Made by a program: the position numbers and the translations under genes
Source: UBA1014 sp964344035
GTDB lineage: Bacteria > SAR324 > NAC60-12
DNA: 46,037 nucleotides
Reading direction: 5' to 3'
Assembly (NCBI GenBank): GCA_964344035.1
Contig: CAYFLK010000025.1
Span: 1 to 46,037 of the forward strand
The notes under the pieces: model-generated
What the model saw: the letters and a program-made list of their open reading frames with translations, nothing else
Told to the model about the DNA's origin: nothing
Database searches by the model: none
In this document: in pieces, positions 15,254 through 23,146 of the stretch
Layout of the letters: the number at the start of each line of letters is the position of its first letter
Numbering within the stretch: position 1 is the first letter of the stretch

Positions 15254-15472
15254 ATGTCTACAGGTCTGGTGGCAAAAAGAGGCGCTAAATCTTTACAGGG
15301 AGTGAGTGAAAGAATAGAGCAGATGGATTTATCACGGAAAACAGAACCGTCTTACAGCAAAGAACAGCCCGCGGATGAATCACCGACCTCTCCGGGCGTA
15401 GTGGCAGTGGCGGCGATTATTGCCTCCCTGCTGCTGGGATTGTGCTGCGCAGCCGTCATTCTGCTGCGGTAG
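15254..15472 (+). CDS. Small membrane protein between merP and merA, unknown function
   Basis: A 72-residue protein that I do not recognise. It has a charged, probably cytoplasmic or disordered first half (residues 1-46, rich in Ser, Glu and Lys) and one C-terminal transmembrane helix (about 49-70) containing a vicinal cysteine pair, GLCCAAV. A Cys-Cys pair in a membrane helix is the arrangement used by MerT and MerF to pass Hg(II). GGAG six bases before ATG 15254 supports translation. It follows the palindromic promoter and precedes merA by 76 bases. A role in presenting mercury to MerA is only a guess from position and the cysteine pair. Confidence 0.68.
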   Translation: MSTGLVAKRGAKSLQGVSERIEQMDLSRKTEPSYSKEQPADESPTSPGVVAVAAIIASLLLGLCCAAVILLR

Positions 15473-15548
15473 TTCAGGTAAATAGAGACGGGTTAAGAAG
15501 GCCTGAATCAGTAGCACCGCAAGAGTCAATTATAAGCAAGAGAATCGC

Positions 15549-17216
15549 ATGAAACAGGAATTCAAACTGAAAATTGGCGGCATGACCTGTAGCGGCTGTA
15601 CGGCACATGTCAAGGAAGCTTTGGGACAGATTGAAGGAGTGAACCTGGTAGACCTTCCAGACTGGCGAAAAGGAATCGCCGCGGTGCAAACCGAACCGGG
15701 AGTATTGGTAGAAATACTGATCAAAGCGGTTAAGCATTCAGGCTATTCAGCAGAGGCTGTCATCCCGCAGGAAGACTCAGGCACAAATCCTACCCGGAAC
15801 GCACCTCAGTATGATCTGCTCGTAATCGGCGCCGGAGCGGCGGGCATGGGGGCCGCAATCAAGGCCGCGGAACTTGGTTACAGCTGCGCACTTATCGAAG
15901 CAGGAACTATCGGCGGCACCTGCGTCAATGTGGGCTGCGTTCCTTCAAAGGCATTATTGAGGGCCTCGGAAGCGTATCATCATGCTGGAAATCATGAATT
16001 CCCTGGTGTTTACACCAGGGCGGAGGGTCTCGACTGGGAAAAGGTAATCGCGGAAAAAGACCTGTTGGTGGAGGGTCTGCGTCAACAGAAGTATATCAAT
16101 GTCATCGAGGCTTATCCGCAAATCACGCTGTTCCATGGAAAAGCCGAATTTCAAACGGACGGGAGTGTGCTTGTTGATGGGGACCAAGTAATCCGCGGCA
16201 GTAAAACAGTCATTGCCACAGGCGCCGCACCACGGATGCTGCCGCTGAAAGGGATTGAAACCGTAGAGGTCCTGACCAGCACAACTGCGATGGAACTCGA
16301 ACAGCTGCCCCACTCCATGATTGTAGTTGGCGGACGCTACATTGCCCTGGAACAGTCCCAGATGTTTGCCAGGTTCGGCACAAAAGTGACGCTTCTGCAA
16401 CGGAGCGAGAGGTTGATTCCTGAGCATGAACCGGAGATTTCCGAAGGAATAGCTGAGGTTTTCCGGGAGGAAGGCATTGATCTGCAAACAGGTGTTGAAT
16501 TGCTTGAAATCCGTGAAGAAGGCGGTGATAAAATCATTACCGCCGGGGTGAATGGTCAAACCCGCGAATTTCACGCGGAACACGTGCTGATGGCAACGGG
16601 AAGGAGCGCTAACACTGAAAAACTAGAACTTGAAAGGGTAGGGGTGGAAATCGATGCCAGCGGTGCAATTGTGGTGGATGACGCCACGCAAACCGTCAAT
16701 CCAGATATTTATGCTGCCGGAGACGTTACCAATCGACCCCAACTGGTTTATGTGGCCGCCGCCGCCGGGGCGGTTGCCGCGGAAAACGCCCTGCTTGGCA
16801 GTAGGAAAAAACTGGACTTGAGCGTTCTTCCTGAAGTGATCTTCACCGATCCGCAAATCTCCGTCGTCGGTTTGACCGAAGCCCAGGCAGTCGCCCAGGG
16901 GCGCCAGGTGGAAACAGCTCAAATCCCTCTTGAGCATGTGCCTCGCGCGCTTGCAGCCAGGAACACGCGTGGCCTGATAAAGCTGGTTTCCGAGCATTCC
17001 AGCAAACGCCTGCTCGGCGCGCATGTTTTGGCGGCAGAGGGAGGGGAAATTATCCAGTCCGCGGCGATGGCGATACATTGCGGTGAAAAATACGGCTTCA
17101 CTGTTCAGGATATGCGGAAGATGCTGTTTCCCTATTTAACTCAGGTTGAGGGATTGAAACTGGCCAGTCTCACCTTCAACAAGGAAATCTCCCGGCTTTC
17201 CTGTTGTGCGGGATAA
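15549..17216 (+). CDS. merA: Mercuric reductase MerA with N-terminal HMA domain
   Basis: Reduces Hg(II) to volatile Hg(0) with NADPH in the cytoplasm. The 555 residues comprise an HMA domain with GGMTCSGC (Cys14, Cys17), an FAD motif VIGAGAAGMGAA (92-103), the redox disulfide GGTCVNVGCVPSK (Cys125, Cys130), an NADP domain with VVGGRYIALE, a second FAD motif DIYAAGDVT, and the dimerisation domain with FPYLTQVEGLKLA. The C-terminus LSCCAG (Cys552-Cys553) is the vicinal mercury-delivery pair diagnostic of true MerA. The nucleotide-binding loop has Arg where many relatives have Gly (GGRY). Its HMA domain uses cysteine (codons TGT), unlike the neighbouring periplasmic MerP. Confidence 0.96.
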   Translation: MKQEFKLKIGGMTCSGCTAHVKEALGQIEGVNLVDLPDWRKGIAAVQTEPGVLVEILIKAVKHSGYSAEAVIPQEDSGTNPTRNAPQYDLLVIGAGAAGMGAAIKAAELGYSCALIEAGTIGGTCVNVGCVPSKALLRASEAYHHAGNHEFPGVYTRAEGLDWEKVIAEKDLLVEGLRQQKYINVIEAYPQITLFHGKAEFQTDGSVLVDGDQVIRGSKTVIATGAAPRMLPLKGIETVEVLTSTTAMELEQLPHSMIVVGGRYIALEQSQMFARFGTKVTLLQRSERLIPEHEPEISEGIAEVFREEGIDLQTGVELLEIREEGGDKIITAGVNGQTREFHAEHVLMATGRSANTEKLELERVGVEIDASGAIVVDDATQTVNPDIYAAGDVTNRPQLVYVAAAAGAVAAENALLGSRKKLDLSVLPEVIFTDPQISVVGLTEAQAVAQGRQVETAQIPLEHVPRALAARNTRGLIKLVSEHSSKRLLGAHVLAAEGGEIIQSAAMAIHCGEKYGFTVQDMRKMLFPYLTQVEGLKLASLTFNKEISRLSCCAG

Positions 17217-17399
17217 TTCCATGTTGAACAAAGAATTATGCATCTGTTGTGTGAAACTCCCACGAAGTTAGCCCTCAACTTAATCGGAGAGCGGCAATAA
17301 CAAGAAATTGATTTCACGGGCTTTTCGCAAGTTCATCAAGAATGTAATTTGTACAGTTTACCATGAAAAACAAGTTATTAATGATGGGAAAAAGGCTAA

Positions 17400-18110
17400 A
17401 TGCTCCTCTCTGAGAAAATCCGCGCTTACCCCCTTTTTTTGAAAAAAATCTGGGCCCTACGGCGACTGATCCTGGTAGTGCTTTTTCTGTTGGCCGTGGG
17501 AACGCTCGGTCAGTTTTGGATGCGTGGTGAATTGTCGATGATGAAGGAATTACTCAACGGATTCATCACTCAATGGGGGGGTTGGGTGCTTTTGGTGGGA
17601 AGCATCATCTATCTTCTGCTGCTCAGTCTGCCCTTTATGCCCGGAGTGGAATTGGGACTGCTGTTGATGTGTGTGTTTGGACGAGACGGGATCCTGCCGA
17701 TCTATCTTGCCACCTTGGGTGGATTAATGCTGGCTTTCACGGTGGGGGAGCGGTTGCCGAAGCGGCGGATCAGTTCCTGGATGGATCACCTCGGTGTCTC
17801 TTTGCCTGCCGGGAATCCGAATGTCGGAATCGTTGGGATCCTGGACCAATCACCTCTGGGGCCATGGCTGCGACAACATTCCCGGATCGGCCTTTATCTG
17901 AAACGCTGCAGTCCCGCGGCCCTGGCTGTACTGCTCAACCTGCCCGGCAATTATATTTTTGGCGGTGGCGGAGGGATCGCTCTGATCTGCGGCATCACCC
18001 ATCAATTTCGGTGGTGGATGTTCCTGTTGACGATCATTTTTGCCGTTGCTCCCGTCCCCTTGCTGGTGTGGTTCGGTTTCATCCGGCTTGAGGTCTGGCT
18101 GGAGTTCTAA
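17400..18110 (+). CDS. TVP38/TMEM64 (VTT domain)-like membrane protein
   Basis: A 236-residue integral membrane protein with about five or six hydrophobic segments. The central part LPFMPGVELGLLLMCVFGRDG and the re-entrant-like LNLPGNYIFGGGGGIAL resemble the VTT/DedA-like superfamily; the assignment is moderate. Such proteins are frequent neighbours of MerA-like flavoproteins, but their transport substrate in mercury loci is not established. A weak GGAAAAAGG ribosome-binding site precedes ATG 17400. It lies 183 bases downstream of merA on the same strand and starts a second group of genes ending with a MerP-like protein. Confidence 0.65.
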   Translation: MLLSEKIRAYPLFLKKIWALRRLILVVLFLLAVGTLGQFWMRGELSMMKELLNGFITQWGGWVLLVGSIIYLLLLSLPFMPGVELGLLLMCVFGRDGILPIYLATLGGLMLAFTVGERLPKRRISSWMDHLGVSLPAGNPNVGIVGILDQSPLGPWLRQHSRIGLYLKRCSPAALAVLLNLPGNYIFGGGGGIALICGITHQFRWWMFLLTIIFAVAPVPLLVWFGFIRLEVWLEF

Positions 18111-18135
18111 CCCGTATCTGCCCTAAAAAGAGGCC

Positions 18136-18396
18136 ATGCGCTCCAATCCAGAAAAACCATTGGGCCGTTCAGGAATCGGTCTCCTGCTGCTCCTCCATTT
18201 GGTCTGTTGCGGAGTGCCGCTCCTGATCGTCATCGGCGGCATTGGCGCGGGGGCCTTGTTCAGTTGGATCGCTGACTCGCTGCTCCCGATTGCCGGAGTT
18301 ATACTGCTTGCCCTCTCCGGCTGGGGAGGATCCCGAATTTGGAAGAACCGTGCGGGAAACCATTTTCTAAACATGCATACGACCGGAGAAAGATGA
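18136..18396 (+). CDS. Small two-helix membrane protein with Cys-Cys pair (MerF/MerT-like)
   Basis: An 86-residue protein with two hydrophobic helices. The first contains HLVCCGVPLLIVIGG (Cys24-Cys25), the placement of the vicinal pair used by Mer membrane transporters. The helix pattern with glycine-rich turn (GGIGAGALFSWIADSLLPIAG, read as GGIGAGALF then SWIADSLLPIAG) is similar to MerF, but overall similarity is low. Its stop overlaps the start of the next gene (ATGA at 18393), so the two are translationally coupled: a membrane transporter followed by a periplasmic HMA protein, repeating the merT-merP logic. The metal need not be mercury. Confidence 0.68.
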   Translation: MRSNPEKPLGRSGIGLLLLLHLVCCGVPLLIVIGGIGAGALFSWIADSLLPIAGVILLALSGWGGSRIWKNRAGNHFLNMHTTGER

Positions 18397-18719
18397 GAAA
18401 TGCTGTAAGAATCCTTATGGCGATAACCATCATCGGTTTGTTCAGCTTGGGCTTGAGTATGCCCACTCCTGAAATCCAGGCTGCTGAATACCAGCAGGTG
18501 GTGGTCAAAATCGACGGACTTTCCTGCCCGTTTTGCGCTTACGGTGTCGAGAAGAAATTGAAAGCGCTTGATGGGGTGCAGGAGATTCTTGTGAAGATGA
18601 ATCAAGGAGAGGTGATCGTGACATTTGCAGCGGACACGGTTATTGATGAAGAAGCCATCAAACAGGCGGTGGAAGACAGCGGTTTCACCGCCAGAGAAAT
18701 CATTCTGCCGAATTCGTAA
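18393..18719 (+). CDS. Exported HMA-domain metallochaperone (MerP-like)
   Basis: A 108-residue protein with a signal peptide (cleavage near IQAAEYQ) and one heavy-metal-associated domain. The metal site is DGLSCPFCAYGVEKKLKALDGV with Cys45 and Cys48, followed by the ferredoxin-like beta-alpha-beta pattern to DEEAIKQAVEDSGFTA. ATG 18393 overlaps the upstream stop and has CGGAGAAAG before it. This second MerP-like protein uses cysteine rather than selenocysteine, giving a direct contrast to the protein at 14798. SCPFC differs from the usual MerP TCAAC/TCxGC and may tune metal preference. Confidence 0.83.
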   Translation: MRNAVRILMAITIIGLFSLGLSMPTPEIQAAEYQQVVVKIDGLSCPFCAYGVEKKLKALDGVQEILVKMNQGEVIVTFAADTVIDEEAIKQAVEDSGFTAREIILPNS

Positions 18720-18734
18720 CCGAAGGTTGAATCC

Positions 18735-19577
18735 ATGTCGAAATTATTCAATCGTGAGCTTTTGTGGAAGTGGACAGCGCTCAGCCTCGGATTTGTTGTA
18801 TCCTCCGGATCGGTACCGGCACACGAACCGATTTTCGGGATTGGTCCACACACCGTTTACAAAGACGGCATTGGGCTGGAACTGGAATACGAACGCGAGC
18901 AGGAAGAGCATGGAACCGAGCAAGCACTGCACTTCGAGGCGGCTTATGGCCTTACCGAGGATTGGGCAGTGGTGATGACCGTGCCTCAAGAACAAAAAGT
19001 GGAGGAAATACGGACTGCTTCCGGAATTGGAGACGCCACCCTCAAAACCAAATACCGCTTCTACCGGAAAGATTATCCTGAAGGCCGGCAGGATCAACTG
19101 GCCCTGATGGGCGCCATCAAGTTTCCCACCGGAGATTATGAAGCAGAACCTGCGTTGGGTAGTGGTTCCAAGGACTATCTCCTCGGATTAACCGGAGGGC
19201 GGGAATCCCGCACTCTTTATTTTTTTGCGGATTTAAGGTGTCGCTTCAATGGAGAAAATCCTAAAAAAAAGAAACAGGGCAACGCATGGCTCTACGGGGC
19301 TTCATTGGGCTTCCGTCCTTGGCTCAGCGAATATTGGGAGCCGGACCTGGTGCTGCTTGTAGAAATCTTCGGCAAACAACAGACTAAAACAATACTGGAT
19401 GGTCAGGAATTGAAAAATACCGGAGGCCAGACCATTTTCCTTGGCCCCTCTTTCCTGTGGTCCTATAAAAACATGATGGTCACCGGAGGCATGGGAGTGC
19501 CGGTACGGCAAGACTTGAACGGCAATCAGGAAAATAAGCAATACCGTTTTGCCCTTGGAATCGAACAGCATCTGTAA
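18735..19577 (+). CDS. Predicted outer-membrane beta-barrel protein (transporter-like)
   Basis: A 280-residue protein with a signal peptide ending near VPAHE. The mature part alternates hydrophobic and polar residues and contains repeated barrel-like strands such as GIGLELEYERE, TLKTKYRFYRK and QYRFALGIEQHL, ending in a leucine after aromatic-rich strands. Segments GIGDATLKTKYRF and GAIKFPTGDYE are typical of the putative MetA-pathway phenol transporter family of outer-membrane proteins. It follows the HMA protein by 15 bases on the same strand and is probably cotranscribed. The transported solute is unknown; linkage suggests metal export or uptake. Confidence 0.7.
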   Translation: MSKLFNRELLWKWTALSLGFVVSSGSVPAHEPIFGIGPHTVYKDGIGLELEYEREQEEHGTEQALHFEAAYGLTEDWAVVMTVPQEQKVEEIRTASGIGDATLKTKYRFYRKDYPEGRQDQLALMGAIKFPTGDYEAEPALGSGSKDYLLGLTGGRESRTLYFFADLRCRFNGENPKKKKQGNAWLYGASLGFRPWLSEYWEPDLVLLVEIFGKQQTKTILDGQELKNTGGQTIFLGPSFLWSYKNMMVTGGMGVPVRQDLNGNQENKQYRFALGIEQHL

Positions 19578-19591
19578 TCAGGAAAGGGACA

Positions 19592-20578
19592 ATGTTCAAA
19601 CGCTCAAGGTTTCTCTGGTTCCTTGCAGGGGGACTTTGTGGTTTGTCAATACTGCTGCCGAATCCGGAATCGGAGGCCCAAACCCTGCAGCCGCCGCGGT
19701 CCCTGCTTCAGTGGGGAGGGGAGGGCGACGCTCCGGGAAAATTCAGCAGACCGGTGGGGATTGCAGCCGGTCCGGAAGGCTTTGTCTATGTAAGCGACAC
19801 TGAGAATCAACGGATCCAAAAGTTCACGGCAGACGGGGAATTTGTACTGAAATGGGGCGTGGGCGGTAGAAACACCGGGGAGGTGGATCGCCCCATGCAC
19901 CTGGAGGTCTCTCCTGACGGGAAGGTGTATGTCGCCGAATTCCTCAATGACCGCATCCAGGTATTCGACCACAACGGCAAATCCCTGGCACTGATAGAAT
20001 CTGGAGATTCCGAATCGGGGCAGATGGATGCCCCCGGAGGGGTCGCCGTGGACCGACAGGGAAGGGTTTTTGTCGCGGATTTCTACAATCACCGGATTCA
20101 GCGCTTCGCTCCCGATTTCACTCCACTGCCCTCAATCGGCAAGCAGGGGCGGGTTTTCGGAGGCAACTTCGATTATCCCACCGACGTGGCCATTGGTCCC
20201 CACGGTTTTCTGTATGTCGCCGATGCCTATAACAACCGCATCCAGAAGTTCACCCTGGAAGGAGATTTTGTGTCCAAGTGGGGAGGGCTGTGGGGAACCG
20301 GACTCAAGGGAACTTCTCCCGGATTCTTCAATGTGGCCACCGGAATCGAGGTAGACAAAAAGGGGAGGGTGTACGTCGCGGATTACTACAATAACCGCAT
20401 CCAGGTGTTCACATCTGATGGTGATTTTCTTGTCGAGTTCGGTTCGCCAGGCAACGCCCCCGGAGCATTCGACCGGCCTTCAGACATGGCCATCGATTCT
20501 CAAGGCTACATTTTCGTGGTGGATTTCGGCAACCACCGCATTCAGAAATTTACTCCTCTCAAAACCAATGCAGAATGA
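19592..20578 (+). CDS. Exported NHL-repeat beta-propeller protein
   Basis: A 328-residue protein with a signal peptide (cleavage near SEAQT) and six NHL repeats forming a complete beta-propeller. The repeats end in VSDTENQRIQKF, VAEFLNDRIQVF, VADFYNHRIQRF, VADAYNNRIQKF, VADYYNNRIQVF and VVDFGNHRIQKF, spaced roughly 45-50 residues apart. Such propellers are binding scaffolds, and some relatives are lyases, but no catalytic residues are apparent. It starts 14 bases after the barrel gene with AGGAAAGG upstream, so it is part of the same operon. A seven-base inverted repeat follows its stop. Confidence 0.85.
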   Translation: MFKRSRFLWFLAGGLCGLSILLPNPESEAQTLQPPRSLLQWGGEGDAPGKFSRPVGIAAGPEGFVYVSDTENQRIQKFTADGEFVLKWGVGGRNTGEVDRPMHLEVSPDGKVYVAEFLNDRIQVFDHNGKSLALIESGDSESGQMDAPGGVAVDRQGRVFVADFYNHRIQRFAPDFTPLPSIGKQGRVFGGNFDYPTDVAIGPHGFLYVADAYNNRIQKFTLEGDFVSKWGGLWGTGLKGTSPGFFNVATGIEVDKKGRVYVADYYNNRIQVFTSDGDFLVEFGSPGNAPGAFDRPSDMAIDSQGYIFVVDFGNHRIQKFTPLKTNAE

Positions 20579-20586
20579 ATCGCACT

Positions 20587-20611
20587 GATCGCCACTCAAT
20601 TGAAGGCGATC
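20587..20611 (+). terminator. Inverted repeat after the NHL gene
   Basis: GATCGCC, an eleven-base loop and GGCGATC form a perfect seven-pair stem nine bases after the NHL stop. No T-tract follows, so it may be a processing or pause hairpin rather than an intrinsic terminator. Confidence 0.3.
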
Positions 20612-20789
20612 GACGCTTCATGCTGATCAGAGTTGAGCATAACCCTGTAGGGAGAAACATGTGCCTACAAAAGAATATGAACATCTACGGGGAAGCCCAC
20701 TCTTTCCGCAGGGAAAGCAATCGCAAGGATTTTGCCTGACAATACTGATCTGATGCCTGATGATTTTCATTTACTGAACAGGTTCTCTG

Positions 20790-21446
20790 ATGCGATTCCT
20801 CAGCCTTTTGCTTCTGGTTATATGCTGTCAATCTTTTCAGCAGACTTCAGCGTCTTCTGAGTCAGTATTTTTTTTGACCCGGCTTGATCAACCTTTAGAC
20901 GAGGAATGGAGACACCATAGATTTGTCAATGAAACGCTCTATACACTGGTGACCGAGGAGGGGAAGCGGGCGATACGGGCAGTCGGGCAAGAATCCTCGT
21001 CGGGTCTGTACAAGGAATTCCATTACTCCCTCAAGGAATATCCCTGGCTGGAATGGGAATGGAAAGTGGAAAATGTCCACAAAACCACGAATCTGGCGAT
21101 CAAGGAAAAGGAAGATATGGCCCTCGGAGTGTTTTTGATTTTTCCTCACCCTTGGATCCCCTGGAAGACCAAAACCCTGGCATATGTTTGGAGCAGTCCC
21201 AATCACCGGCCTGGAGAAATTGTCAGCGGGCCTTATCATCCATATGTGGTGCTGGAAGCCGGGGAAGAGAAAAAGGGACACTGGATTAAAGAGAAACGGA
21301 ATGCCTACGAAGATTACAAACTGGTCCATGGGAAATATCCTGAACAGCCGGTGGAAGCCCTGGCCTTCTTCACCGACAATGATCAGACCCGGGAACCGGC
21401 TTCCGGATTTTATGGCCCCGTAAAAGCCCTCACGGGGAATCCATGA
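20790..21446 (+). CDS. DUF3047 domain protein, exported
   Basis: A 218-residue protein with an N-terminal signal (MRFLSLLLLVICCQSFQQTSA read as MRFLSLLLLVICC then SFQQTSA). The family-typical core is YPWLEWEWKVENV, then the KEKEDMALGVFLIFP segment and the late EALAFFTDNDQTREPASGFYG. DUF3047 has no known biochemical function and is predicted to adopt a carbohydrate-binding-like jelly-roll. It lies 211 bases downstream of the NHL gene on the same strand, so membership of that operon is uncertain. Confidence 0.78.
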   Translation: MRFLSLLLLVICCQSFQQTSASSESVFFLTRLDQPLDEEWRHHRFVNETLYTLVTEEGKRAIRAVGQESSSGLYKEFHYSLKEYPWLEWEWKVENVHKTTNLAIKEKEDMALGVFLIFPHPWIPWKTKTLAYVWSSPNHRPGEIVSGPYHPYVVLEAGEEKKGHWIKEKRNAYEDYKLVHGKYPEQPVEALAFFTDNDQTREPASGFYGPVKALTGNP

Positions 21447-21483
21447 GAGAGAAGATAATATTAGGGTGGATATACTGCGCTGG

Positions 21484-21511
21484 AAAAAAGGACCGGGACA
21501 TTCCCGGTCCT
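21484..21511 (-). terminator. Strong terminator of the flagellar hook operon
   Basis: On the minus strand AGGACCGGGA-ATG-TCCCGGTCCT is a perfect ten-pair stem followed by a T run. It lies eight bases after the flgE stop: a textbook Rho-independent terminator. Confidence 0.92.
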
Positions 21512-21518
21512 CAGGGGT

Positions 21519-23003
21519 TCAACGCTTCATGTTGATCAGATCGGAAATCATCTCGTCGGAGGTACTGACTGTCTTGGCGTTGGCCTGAAAAGCGCGCTGG
21601 GATTCAATCATTTTGACAAACTCCTGCGAGAGATCGACGTTTGACTGTTCAAGACTCTTACTGCGCACTTCGCCAAAACCAGCTGTGCCTGGTTCTCCAG
21701 TGACTTTCTTTCCGGAACCAAGCGTTTCGCGCAGGAGGTTGTCACCTATTTGCGCCAGTTTGCCGGCATTGTCGAATTTGGTCAGCACTATGCGTCCAAC
21801 CGGGCGGGTATAGCCGGAATCGAAAACCCCGGTTACGGTGCCATCGCTTTCCACATAGATGTTGTCTAGGGCGCCGGAAGGGTTGCCGTCCGCGGAAGTG
21901 CGAAGCACGTTGTAACGGCCTGCGAACTGGGTTATGCCGTCAAGCCCGGTGCGCGGATCTGTCGGATCATCCGGGTTGAATCCATCACCAAGGTGAATGC
22001 CGACGATGATCGGTTCCTCACCGTTGAAGGGAACAGCGAACTGGGGAACTCCGGATGCGGGGTCTACCGGCTGCGGCACCAACCTCGGTGGGCCTCCCGG
22101 AATTGGTTGACCGTCCGGACCAACGCCACCTGGTTGGGCTTCAAAACTGCCGCTGGTAGCGGCGATCAGCTTGCCGTCGTCAGTAAACTGTAGAAACCCT
22201 CCTCCGACCGCGATCTGGGTGCCGGGAATTTGCCCGACTGATGCGCCATCAAACATCATATAATATTCCCACTGGTTCCTTACTCCGGTACCCGCTATCG
22301 GCTGTCCTGTGGCGGGATCCACTTGTTCGGGGAGGTCCGGACGTTTGCGGAAAGAAATGGTCGCTGTATGGGTGTTACCATAAAAATCGTATACCGTGGT
22401 GGAGGTCGCAAAATTGTACATCGTGTCGATCATATTGGTCGGATCAACCGGAACATCCTTGACGCTTGCATTTGCGTCTAGATTTGCCGCCACCCGGATG
22501 CCGGTGCCATTGACTCCGGTGCCGGTGGGATTCGGGGGATCCACCAACCCCAGTATTTTCAATGACCCCGGAAGACCTTTGCTCTCTCCGGTGTTCCGGT
22601 CCACTTCGAGGGCCTGGACCCGCATCCCGCGTGGAGTGGCAAGAAACCCTTCACGGTCGTAGGAAAACTGGCCATTGCGGGTGTATGCTTCCAGACCGGT
22701 AGCGGGATCGACGACGGTAAAAAATCCACCTCCGCCGATAGCGATGTCTGTAGTGAGCGATGTGGTTTCGAAGGCCCCTTGTGAGAATTCCATTTCCACG
22801 CTGCCGATTTTTACCCCGTTGCTGACCTGGGTAAAAGATGAGCCCTGTGGATACTGGTTGCCCATCAAGTCCTCAAACGCGACGTTGTTTCGCTTGAAAC
22901 CGAAGGTGTTGACATTGGCAATATTATTGCCAATAACCTGCATGGCCTTCCCCTGGGTTTTAACCCCGCTAGCTCCGGTTTGCAGTGATCCTAGTAACGC
23001 CAT
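21519..23003 (-). CDS. flgE: Flagellar hook protein FlgE
   Basis: The structural subunit of the flagellar hook, exported through the flagellar type III apparatus. The N-terminus MALLGSLQTGASGVKTQGKA then QVIGNNIANVNTFGFKRNNV contains the conserved rod/hook family signature. The C-terminus ends with SNVDLSQEFVKMIESQRAFQ then NAKTVSTSDEMISDLINMKR, the coiled-coil D0 segment shared by axial proteins. The middle (about 150-400) is variable and proline/glycine-rich. At 494 aa it is slightly longer than E. coli FlgE (about 400). Transcribed after flgD and followed by the operon terminator. Confidence 0.95.
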   Translation of the reverse strand: MALLGSLQTGASGVKTQGKAMQVIGNNIANVNTFGFKRNNVAFEDLMGNQYPQGSSFTQVSNGVKIGSVEMEFSQGAFETTSLTTDIAIGGGGFFTVVDPATGLEAYTRNGQFSYDREGFLATPRGMRVQALEVDRNTGESKGLPGSLKILGLVDPPNPTGTGVNGTGIRVAANLDANASVKDVPVDPTNMIDTMYNFATSTTVYDFYGNTHTATISFRKRPDLPEQVDPATGQPIAGTGVRNQWEYYMMFDGASVGQIPGTQIAVGGGFLQFTDDGKLIAATSGSFEAQPGGVGPDGQPIPGGPPRLVPQPVDPASGVPQFAVPFNGEEPIIVGIHLGDGFNPDDPTDPRTGLDGITQFAGRYNVLRTSADGNPSGALDNIYVESDGTVTGVFDSGYTRPVGRIVLTKFDNAGKLAQIGDNLLRETLGSGKKVTGEPGTAGFGEVRSKSLEQSNVDLSQEFVKMIESQRAFQANAKTVSTSDEMISDLINMKR

Positions 23004-23146
23004 TCCTGATTCTCCGTGATCGGTTATTTAAATTGAATGCCGATGATGCGCACGGCCTCCCTGGCCGACAATCCCTCACCGGTGCATGATTGTGGATGCC
23101 GGATTATCCGAATCATCCAGTGCATTAAAAACGTGTTCCTTTTTTT

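Noticed and set aside
20612..20632. Short sequence resembling the 3' end of flgE (CGCTTCATGCTGATCAG against CGCTTCATGTTGATCAG)
   Set aside because: Only about 20 bases and no extension into further flagellar sequence; probably coincidence, though a tiny duplication remnant is not excluded.
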